This document shows positions 7,797 to 13,350 of a stretch of DNA of 21,636 nucleotides, piece by piece (positions within the stretch are counted from its first letter, which is position 1; every line of letters begins with the position of its first letter). A program made the position numbers and the translations under genes. This DNA is from Lachnospiraceae bacterium UBA2860 (GTDB taxonomy: Bacteria > Bacillota > Clostridia > Lachnospirales > Lachnospiraceae). Below the pieces are notes generated by a model. The model ran no database searches. It had not been told where the DNA came from and saw nothing but the letters and a program-made list of their open reading frames with translations. The stretch is from assembly GCA_002350625.1 (NCBI GenBank), contig DEFE01000016.1, forward strand, positions 12,830-34,465, in the 5' to 3' direction.

Positions 7797-8186
7797 TCAA
7801 TTCAGTGTGGCAAGAAGATCGCCGGTCTCCACCTGTGCGCCGACCGTCACGTTGATGCTCGCGATCGTGCCGCTTTCCGGAGCGACGACCGGGATCTCCA
7901 TCTTCATGGATTCAAGCACGATGATCGTATCGCCGGCACTCACTGCATCGCCCACGGAAGAGGGGATCTGGAAGACCTTGCCCGGCACGGATGCCGCGAC
8001 CTCGATGCCGCCCTGTGCGCCGGCCGGTGCCGGTGCCGGTGCGGGTGCCGGAGCGGGAGCTGCTGCCGGGGCGGGTGCCGCCGCCGGAGCCGGTGCTGCT
8101 GCAACCGGTGCCGCCGCCTGTGCCGCGCCCTCTTCAACCGTGACGCTGTAAGCCGTTCCGTTCACTGTGATCGTATAGTTTTTCAT
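7797..8186 (-). CDS. Biotin carboxyl carrier protein of the decarboxylase
   Basis: This 129-residue protein has a short N-terminal segment (MKNYTITVNGTAYSVTVEEG) typical of decarboxylase biotin carriers. A flexible Ala/Pro linker follows at about residues 21-57, then a biotinyl domain with the attachment motif ESMKMEIPV; the biotinylated lysine is residue 95. It shuttles CO2 from the carboxyltransferases to OadB. This corresponds to MmdC/GcdC or the 1.3S subunit of transcarboxylase. It sits between the gamma-type lipoprotein gene and oadB with gaps of 21 and 27 bases, and a GGAGGAG-like ribosome binding site precedes the ATG at 8186. Confidence 0.95.
   Translation of the reverse strand: MKNYTITVNGTAYSVTVEEGAAQAAAPVAAAPAPAAAPAPAAAPAPAPAPAPAPAGAQGGIEVAASVPGKVFQIPSSVGDAVSAGDTIIVLESMKMEIPVVAPESGTIASINVTVGAQVETGDLLATLN
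8016..8125 (-). repeat. Low-complexity GCC/GGT-rich repeat coding the Ala-Pro linker
   Basis: The biotin-carrier linker is encoded by short imperfect tandem units (plus-strand GGTGCCGGTGCC, GCCGGAGCGGGAGC and variants) that spell alternating Ala and Pro. Such tracts are prone to in-frame length change. The length here could differ between strains. Confidence 0.75.
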
Positions 8187-8207
8187 CTTATTCTCCTCCT
8201 TCTGGGA

Positions 8208-9038
8208 TCAGTGCCATTTGTTGTTATGAAGACGTTTGATGGAACGGACGACATATCCGTCGACCGGTACATTGCCGGCCTCCTCGGCGGCATACGCCGC
8301 AACAGCTGCGGATATGACGGCGACAAGTTCCTGATTTTTCATGAGATCATCTTCCGGCGCGGAAACGGCCGGAACAGCCTTTGCGGGCGCCGCAGCTGCC
8401 TTTGCGGGCGCCGCTTTCTTCGCGTCCTTGTTCTGGGGAGCCACCTCACCGGCCGCTTTGTTGACGAACTTGAAGCAGCTGATGATCAGGCTGAGGCCCA
8501 CGAGGATAAAGAACACGACGAGAAGTCCCGTGATCGTGTTGCCGGCTGCCGTCGACATCTTCGAGCCGATCGTCTCCTCCGCATCGTTGGAGTAGGGGGA
8601 GATCGACGTGGACACCGGAATCATCGTCTCGTCATAAGCGACGGTCAGCGCCATCTGCTCTCCGTCCTCGCCGGTCAGAATGATGCGGCTCGTGTACCCG
8701 CCCTCGGCGGTTCTCTGCGTGAGGTCAACGACGGCGTCCTTCACCTGTCCGTGTTCGTCGATGAACTGCTGCCAGCGGTTGCCCCAGTCATTGTCAAAGG
8801 TCTTCGATACGACGGTCTCGCCTCCGTCCACAAAAGCCGTGAACTGCTCGAGCGTAGCCGTCTTCATCGCCTGGGCGAAGTACTCTTCCGTGTACTTCTG
8901 CACATCGGCTATATTGGCCGCTTTGATCTCTTCCTGCTTCTCACTTTCAATCTGAGAAGATGTCTTCGCGCATCCGGAAAGGAGGGCGGACATGACGAGG
9001 ATCGCGATCAGAGCCGATAGGAATCTGATTTTTTTCAT
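8208..9038 (-). CDS. OadG-like subunit with an N-terminal lipoprotein/extracytoplasmic domain
   Basis: The first 23 residues form a lipoprotein signal (MKKIRFLSALIAILVMSALLSGC by position, lipobox LLSGC, lipidated Cys23). Residues ~35-150 form an extracytoplasmic domain similar in character to DUF3887-type domains. One membrane helix follows at about 169-188, then an Ala/Lys/Pro-rich linker and a cytosolic C-terminus (ELVAVISAAVAAYAAEE ... DGYVVRSIKRLHNNKW) typical of OadG gamma subunits. Classic OadG is only about 80 residues, so the outside domain is an addition. It probably tethers or stabilises the carboxyltransferase at OadB. The ATG at 9038 gives the cleanest signal peptide and has AAAGG upstream. 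A GTG six codons earlier overlaps the preceding stop as GTGA but lacks its own ribosome binding site. Confidence 0.85.
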   Translation of the reverse strand: MKKIRFLSALIAILVMSALLSGCAKTSSQIESEKQEEIKAANIADVQKYTEEYFAQAMKTATLEQFTAFVDGGETVVSKTFDNDWGNRWQQFIDEHGQVKDAVVDLTQRTAEGGYTSRIILTGEDGEQMALTVAYDETMIPVSTSISPYSNDAEETIGSKMSTAAGNTITGLLVVFFILVGLSLIISCFKFVNKAAGEVAPQNKDAKKAAPAKAAAAPAKAVPAVSAPEDDLMKNQELVAVISAAVAAYAAEEAGNVPVDGYVVRSIKRLHNNKWH

Positions 9039-9052
9039 GTATGCCGCCTTTC

Positions 9053-10447
9053 TCACACTGTGCCGTGCTTTTTGTCCGGGCGGTCCTCACGCTTGGTATA
9101 GAGCATCTCAAACGCGCCGATGACATACTTGCGTGTCTCTTCCGCTTCGATGATCGTGTCGACATATCCGTGTCTGGCTGCGGAGGTCACGCACTGCTGA
9201 AGCGCCGTGTACTCTTCCGCTGTCTTCTTCATCGTGTCGGCGTCCGCGCCGTCCGCGATGATCTTGGCCGCCATCTTCGCGTCCATCGTGCCGATCTCGG
9301 CATCCTTCCACGCGAACACCATGTCGGCGCCGACTGCTTTCGATCCCATGAGGATGTAAGCTGTGCCGTAGGCCTTGCCGGTGACGACCGTGACCTTCGG
9401 AACCGTCGCGTTCGTGTAGGCGTAGGTGAGGCGCGCCGCGTTCCTCGGGAAACGCTTCTCCGTGCACTCGCTGTTTCTGAGCGCCTCGGCGTTCGCCAGT
9501 GTGAGCACGGGGATGTTGAAGGCGTCACAGAATCCGATGAAGGAGGCGGCCTTCTCCGCTCCGCCGGCGCACAGGACAGCCTTGTCGCTGCTGTTCGCGA
9601 CACAGCCCACAGTGTAGCCGTTCAGACGGATAAAGCCGGTAGTTACGCAGCCGGCAAAGCCTCTCTTTGTCTCAAAGAACTGGCCGCCGTCGCCGATCAG
9701 CTTCAGTGCCTCAGCGGCGTTGCCCTTGACGGAAGCGATGCCGGAAGCCGCGCGGTTGAGGTCGTCGGTTACGGCCGCCATCGCGCCCTCATCCTCGCAG
9801 TTGAGCGGGAGGAGCGCAACGAGCTCGCGCATCGCGGCGTAGACTTCCGCTTCCGTGCCCGCGAAATCGGCGTTGCCGGCCTCAAGCTGATAGTCGGCAG
9901 AAGCCGTGTCGAGCTTCTCTTTCGTGTTGCCCTCGATCGCGTCGGGGTCGTTCACGAAGAGGCGCCCGTTCTCCTTCTCGATGAAGGTGAAGTCGGCGAG
10001 CGCGGGGATGATGGACAGGCCGCCGCCGCAGTTTCCGAAAATGCCGACAAGCTGCGGGATGAGTCCTGAAGCCATCACCTGGCTGCGGAGGATGCGGCCG
10101 AGCGCATTGAGCGCGTCCGTCGACTCCTCGAGACGGATGCCGGCGCAGTCGATGAGACCGATGATCGGCGCTCCTGTCTTTCTCGCGAGTGAATAGATCC
10201 TCGTGATCTTCTTGGCGTGCATCTCACCGACCGATCCGCCCAATACGGAAGCGTCCTGGCTGTAGACATACACGAGGTTTCCGTCGATCGTGCCGTAGCC
10301 GGTGATCACACCGTCTGAAGGCGTCTGAGCGGCGGAAAGATTAAAGTCGGTGCTTCTGGCCGTGACAAGACCACCGACTTCGACAAAACTGTTCGCGTCA
10401 AGCAGCGAAGCGATCCGTCTGCCTGCAGCATTTTGTGTCAATCCCAT
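9053..10447 (-). CDS. Biotin-dependent carboxyltransferase of acyl-CoA type (12S/MmdA-like)
   Basis: The 464-residue protein is a two-domain crotonase-fold carboxyltransferase of the PccB/MmdA/GcdA family, which moves a carboxyl group between an acyl-CoA and biotin. The N-terminal half has GGSVGEMHAKK at about residues 70-80 and FGNCGGGLSIIP at 137-148, the glycine-rich stretches that form an oxyanion hole. The second half has KRGFAGCVTTGFIRLNG and KAYGTAYILMGSKAVGAD. It is shorter than typical MmdA (~510 aa). The GNCGGG form differs from the GPCAGG I expect in MmdA, so the substrate (methylmalonyl-, malonyl- or another CoA ester) is uncertain. GGAGG lies seven bases before the ATG. It is the first gene of the operon, with a promoter just upstream. 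Confidence 0.9.
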   Translation of the reverse strand: MGLTQNAAGRRIASLLDANSFVEVGGLVTARSTDFNLSAAQTPSDGVITGYGTIDGNLVYVYSQDASVLGGSVGEMHAKKITRIYSLARKTGAPIIGLIDCAGIRLEESTDALNALGRILRSQVMASGLIPQLVGIFGNCGGGLSIIPALADFTFIEKENGRLFVNDPDAIEGNTKEKLDTASADYQLEAGNADFAGTEAEVYAAMRELVALLPLNCEDEGAMAAVTDDLNRAASGIASVKGNAAEALKLIGDGGQFFETKRGFAGCVTTGFIRLNGYTVGCVANSSDKAVLCAGGAEKAASFIGFCDAFNIPVLTLANAEALRNSECTEKRFPRNAARLTYAYTNATVPKVTVVTGKAYGTAYILMGSKAVGADMVFAWKDAEIGTMDAKMAAKIIADGADADTMKKTAEEYTALQQCVTSAARHGYVDTIIEAEETRKYVIGAFEMLYTKREDRPDKKHGTV

Positions 10448-10491
10448 CTTATGTCCTCCATCAGATTTTGAAATATACTCAATCGAAGTAA

Positions 10492-10520
10492 AGTATACCG
10501 CTTAGCAGGTCCAAATTCAA
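10492..10520 (-). promoter_or_regulatory. Sigma-A-type promoter of the decarboxylase operon
   Basis: On the minus strand TTGAAT (10515-10520) and TATACT (10492-10497) are separated by exactly 17 bases. The start of transcription would be near 10485, leaving a leader of about 38 bases that includes the GGAGG of the first gene. A GGTCC ... GGACC inverted repeat overlaps the -35 side (about 10508-10533) and could be an operator, but it may be chance. Confidence 0.75.
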
Positions 10521-10541
10521 CAGGAATCGGACCATCCGGCA

Positions 10542-10570
10542 AGGATTTGTACATCGTTTTATACAATCCT
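10542..10570 (-). terminator. Possible weak terminator after scpB
   Basis: Two bases past the scpB stop an imperfect hairpin can form: AGGAT plus TGTA on one arm, TACA plus ATCCT on the other, a 9-bp stem with one bulged T and a ~10-base loop. No T-run follows on the minus strand, so it may only slow or stabilise the transcript. Confidence 0.35.
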
Positions 10571-10571
10571 G

Positions 10572-11339
10572 TCAGATCCCTACGATCTGCTCCCGGTCAA
10601 TCTCTCCGCGGTCCAGCTCCGGCAGCGCGGCGGCCTCTGATTCCCCGGCCGCTTCATCCGCCGGCGGCTCCGTCCCGGCCGTTTCCGCCGTCATCTCAGC
10701 CCCGTTCTCATCCGCCGGCAGCTCAGTCCCGATTTCATCCGCCGGCCCATCTGCCGCGGCACCGCTCTCCTCCGCCGGCAGCTTCGCGCCGGCCTCCTCT
10801 TCCGCCTCCTCGCGGAAACCGGCCACCTGCTCGGGGCTGACGCCCGGCAATTTCTCCCTCGAAGAAATGCCGAAGACGCGCAGGAAATCCTGCGTCGTCC
10901 CGAAGAGGATGGGGCGCCCCGGCGCCTTCGCCCGCCCGAGCTCCGCGACGAGCTTATACTCCACGAGCTTATTGACCGCGTGGTCCGAGTTGACGCCGCG
11001 GATCCGCTCGATCTCGGCCTTCGTGACGGGCTGCTTGTAGGCGATCACCGAGAGCGTCTCGAGGAGCACGTCGGTCAGCCGCGGCTTCTTCGGCACGAGC
11101 TCCAGCGCTATGAGCTGCGGATAATACGCCTTCCGCGTGCACATCTGCCACGAGCCCTCGAGCTCGATCAGCTCCACGCCCCGCGCTTCCTCGTCCCATG
11201 CTTTCGCCATGTCCCGGATGATGCCGCCGATCTCGTCCCTGTCCATGTCAAGAGCGCGCGCGATGTCCTCTTCGGGCACGGCGCGGCCCGTGGCAAACAG
11301 AATCGCCTCGATCGCGGCCTCCGTCTCATGTCGTTTCAT
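10572..11339 (-). CDS. scpB: Segregation and condensation protein B, with long acidic tail
   Basis: ScpB is a winged-helix partner of ScpA in the SMC condensin complex that compacts and segregates the chromosome. Residues ~1-175 match the family: LEAILFATGRAVPEEDI-type opening, LTDVLLETLSVIAYKQPVTKAEIERIRGVNSDHAV at about 88-122 and GRPILFGTTQDFLRVFGI at 141-158. The last ~75 residues form an acidic, repetitive tail (PADEIGTELPADENGAE-like units) not needed for the fold; common ScpB proteins are ~180-200 aa, against 255 here. The ATG at 11339 has GGAGG nine bases upstream. An ATG seven codons earlier overlaps that ribosome binding site. It overlaps the end of scpA by 14 bases. Confidence 0.95.
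   Translation of the reverse strand: MKRHETEAAIEAILFATGRAVPEEDIARALDMDRDEIGGIIRDMAKAWDEEARGVELIELEGSWQMCTRKAYYPQLIALELVPKKPRLTDVLLETLSVIAYKQPVTKAEIERIRGVNSDHAVNKLVEYKLVAELGRAKAPGRPILFGTTQDFLRVFGISSREKLPGVSPEQVAGFREEAEEEAGAKLPAEESGAAADGPADEIGTELPADENGAEMTAETAGTEPPADEAAGESEAAALPELDRGEIDREQIVGI
10654..10779 (-). repeat. Imperfect repeats in the scpB acidic tail
   Basis: The plus-strand 12-mer TCATCCGCCGGC occurs at 10654, 10708 and 10735, with a near copy at 10768. Spacings of 54, 27 and 33 bases are all multiples of three, so copies encode the recurring PADE motif. This suggests the tail grew by in-frame duplication. Confidence 0.7.
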
Positions 11340-12150
11340 CTGCTGTCTCTCCTCCCTCATCTTCGATCCCGGCGGTGCCGAAGCGGTCTCTCACCTGCTC
11401 GTAGGTCACGCCGTCGACCTGTTCAATCTCGATATCATCCTTAAGATCCTTCTGCACGGCGCGGATATAGCCGTAGCTGATGAGCTCGAGGATCGCAAGG
11501 AACGTGACGACGATCTGCGTCTTCGTGTTCTGCTTCTCAAGCAGGTCCCGGAAAGAAAAGTGCCTGCGCTTTCTGGCGTAGACTGCGACATGCTCAAGCG
11601 TATCCGGAAGGGACACCTCCTCGCGCTCGATCGTCCCGAAACGGCTCCGGACGGGGTCGATGCGCTCCGTCTGCCTGCGCAGAATGCTGTCAAAGATCGC
11701 GTGCAGTTCTTTAAGCGGCACGACGCCGGAAATGTCGTCGGGATTCACCTCCGGGCGGAATTTCCGCACCTCGTCCGGCACCGTGTCCTCTTTGTAGAGG
11801 TGCTGCACCGCGTCCGCCATCATGTCCTTCAGTTCATAGGAGATGTACTTATAGGTCTTGTACTCGAGCAGGCGCCTGACGAGCTCCTCACGCGGGTCTC
11901 CCTCTTCCGCGTCCTCTTCCTCCTCCGCGGGAAGCAGCATGCGGCATTTAATGGCGATGAGCTCGGCGGCCATCACCATGAATTCGCTCGTGGTGTCGAG
12001 ATCCTCCTCCGGCAGCTGCTGCACGTAGGCGAGATACTGATCCGTGATCATCACGATCGGTATGTCAAAGATATTGATTTTGTTTTTTTCGATCAGACCG
12101 AGCAGGAGATCCAGCGGTCCGTCATAAGCTTCAAGAGCGACCTCAAGCAA
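11326..12150 (-). CDS. scpA: Segregation and condensation protein A
   Basis: ScpA is the kleisin that bridges the SMC heads. The N-terminus reads MLEVALEAYDGPLDLLLGLIEKNKINIFDIPIVMITDQYL by position, the diagnostic opening of the family. The C-terminus contains the winged-helix segment VVTFLAILELISYGYIRAVQ, which binds SMC. The middle is acidic (EEEEDAEEGDP), as is usual for a linker. I place the start at the TTG at 12148-12150: AAGGAG lies seven bases upstream and the protein then begins exactly like other ScpAs at 274 aa. A GTG ten codons earlier would place the ribosome binding site inside the gene. The TTG overlaps the metallophosphoesterase stop by eight bases. Confidence 0.95.
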   Translation of the reverse strand: MLEVALEAYDGPLDLLLGLIEKNKINIFDIPIVMITDQYLAYVQQLPEEDLDTTSEFMVMAAELIAIKCRMLLPAEEEEDAEEGDPREELVRRLLEYKTYKYISYELKDMMADAVQHLYKEDTVPDEVRKFRPEVNPDDISGVVPLKELHAIFDSILRRQTERIDPVRSRFGTIEREEVSLPDTLEHVAVYARKRRHFSFRDLLEKQNTKTQIVVTFLAILELISYGYIRAVQKDLKDDIEIEQVDGVTYEQVRDRFGTAGIEDEGGETADETT

Positions 12151-12973
12151 AATAACTCTCCTTCTTATCAGCTCCGGCACAGGGCTTCAGATCGATCGAG
12201 ACGAGCTCCATCGGGTTATTGATGCGCCGCGGGATCGCGTGATCGCCGAGCCCGCTCGTCACGATGAGATGCCTGCCGTCTTTTTCGTAAATGCCGTAGC
12301 CGTATTTCGGCAGCGGAAATCCGTAGGGGCTCATCAGCACCCGGTGCTCCGTCAGCCGCATCACGCCGCCGTGAAAATGGCCGCATACCGTCAGGTCCGC
12401 GCCCCAGGCGAGATACTGATCCGCGAACTGCGGGTTGTGCGCGATGAGCAGGTGAAAGGACTCCCCACCGTCGCCGTCTTCTCTCCGGCCGATGAGCGCG
12501 GCGAGCTCCTCCGCTGACAGAGACGGTTTTTTAAGCTTTTTGTATTTGATCCGCGGCAGCTCGAGGCCCGTCACCTTAAAGCGGTTTGACGAAATCTCAA
12601 AGATGCGGCTCTCGTTGTTCAGGATGGTCACCGGAGAGGCGGCCAGGCGCCTCATCAGATACTTATACGCTCCCGGATAGTCGCGCAGCTGCGTCTCGTG
12701 ATTGCCGTTCGCCGCATAGACGGGTGAAATGGAGGCGAGCTCCTCCGCGAGGTGGAACACGTCTTTAAAGGACTGCGACGGCCGCCCCGTGAGCATGTCT
12801 CCCGCAAAAAGGATCAAGTCCGGTTTCAGTTTCCGGCACGCCGAAATAAGCTCCGCGTTTTCCGGTCCGTGCTCAAAGTGATGCAGATCACTCAGAACGA
12901 GGACGCGGGCACTTGTCCGAAGCTTGTTAGATGAAACCGTATAGCGCTTGATCCGGAATGTCCGAGCAGGCAT
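12143..12973 (-). CDS. Calcineurin-like metallophosphoesterase (YkuE-like)
   Basis: The 276-residue protein has all metal-binding motifs of the calcineurin-like superfamily: DLHH (Asp29, His31), GDM (Asp59), GNHE (Asn91, His92), AHNP (His179) and GHFHGG (His199, His201). The closing YGYGIYEKDGRHLIVTSGLG is common in the YkuE/YaeI-like group. Members are usually membrane-associated phosphohydrolases, but no signal peptide or membrane helix is visible here; the N-terminus (MPARTFRIKRYTV) is basic. The substrate cannot be read from sequence. The ribosome binding site is weak (AAGGAT about 13 bases upstream). It precedes scpA with an 8-base overlap, so the two are probably co-transcribed, though a functional link with condensin is not established. 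Confidence 0.9.
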   Translation of the reverse strand: MPARTFRIKRYTVSSNKLRTSARVLVLSDLHHFEHGPENAELISACRKLKPDLILFAGDMLTGRPSQSFKDVFHLAEELASISPVYAANGNHETQLRDYPGAYKYLMRRLAASPVTILNNESRIFEISSNRFKVTGLELPRIKYKKLKKPSLSAEELAALIGRREDGDGGESFHLLIAHNPQFADQYLAWGADLTVCGHFHGGVMRLTEHRVLMSPYGFPLPKYGYGIYEKDGRHLIVTSGLGDHAIPRRINNPMELVSIDLKPCAGADKKESYFA

Positions 12974-13014
12974 AGAAGATCAGATCCTTAACATGTGCTT
13001 CAGGGGGCTGCGAC

Positions 13015-13046
13015 GTAAAACAAACCCCCGGACAGATGCCGGGGGT
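13015..13046 (-). terminator. Intrinsic terminator of rpsU
   Basis: CCCCCGG (13025-13031) pairs with CCGGGGG (13039-13045) around a 7-base loop. On the minus strand it is followed by TTTGTTTT. It begins 16 bases after the rpsU stop. The metallophosphoesterase gene starts only about 40 bases further on, so that operon may depend on read-through or on a promoter I cannot recognise. Confidence 0.88.
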
Positions 13047-13061
13047 AATAAAAGCGTTCTA

Positions 13062-13238
13062 TCAATTATACTTGCGCTTTCTGGCCGCCTCCGACTTTTT
13101 CTTGCGGCGGACGGACGGCTTTTCGTAATGCTCGCGCTTGCGGATCTCCTGCTGGATCCCGGCCTTCGCACAGCTGCGCTTAAATCTTCTAAGAGCGCTG
13201 TCGAGGGATTCTCCCTCCTTGACAATTACATTTGCCAT
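13062..13238 (-). CDS. rpsU: 30S ribosomal protein S21
   Basis: This 58-residue, strongly basic protein reads MANVIVKEGESLDSALRRF at the start and ends in RKKKSEAARKRKYN, a full match to bacterial S21, which sits near the 3' end of 16S rRNA and helps mRNA binding. The longer open frame upstream (to 13268) is not used: family members start at MANV or similar. A GGGGAGG lies about 14 bases before the ATG, a long spacing; a GTG five codons earlier is too close to it. The gene has its own promoter, a leader hairpin and a terminator, so it forms a single-gene unit between alaS and the scp operon. Confidence 0.95.
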   Translation of the reverse strand: MANVIVKEGESLDSALRRFKRSCAKAGIQQEIRKREHYEKPSVRRKKKSEAARKRKYN

Positions 13239-13285
13239 AAAACTGAATTTCACCTCCCCCCAAACCATCTTCGGGGTTAATTCCC

Positions 13286-13306
13286 TTCTCCGCCTTCAGC
13301 GGAGAA
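13286..13306 (-). promoter_or_regulatory. Hairpin at the 5' end of the rpsU leader
   Basis: TTCTCCGC and GCGGAGAA (13286-13293 and 13299-13306) form a perfect 8-bp stem with a 5-base loop. With the predicted start of transcription near 13309 it would be the very first structure of the rpsU mRNA. It could stabilise the message or be a protein-binding site; it lacks a T-run, so it is a poor terminator for alaS. Confidence 0.55.
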
Positions 13307-13315
13307 CCGTGAATC

Positions 13316-13345
13316 ATTATACACTCAAACTAAAATCCGCGTCAA
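13316..13345 (-). promoter_or_regulatory. Sigma-A-type promoter of rpsU
   Basis: On the minus strand TTGACG (13340-13345) and a perfect TATAAT (13316-13321) are 18 bases apart. The -35 box begins five bases past the alaS stop. It is one of the best promoter matches in the window, fitting a highly expressed ribosomal protein gene. Confidence 0.85.
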
Positions 13346-13350
13346 TACTT

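Noticed and set aside
7014..9020. A 668-codon plus-strand open frame across oadB, the biotin carrier and the OadG-like gene
   Set aside because: It spans three real minus-strand genes and their intergenic gaps and has shadow-like composition rich in His, Arg and Asp.
9054..9056. GTG start for the OadG-like gene overlapping the previous stop as GTGA
   Set aside because: No ribosome binding site precedes it, while the ATG six codons later has AAAGG upstream and begins a clean lipoprotein signal.
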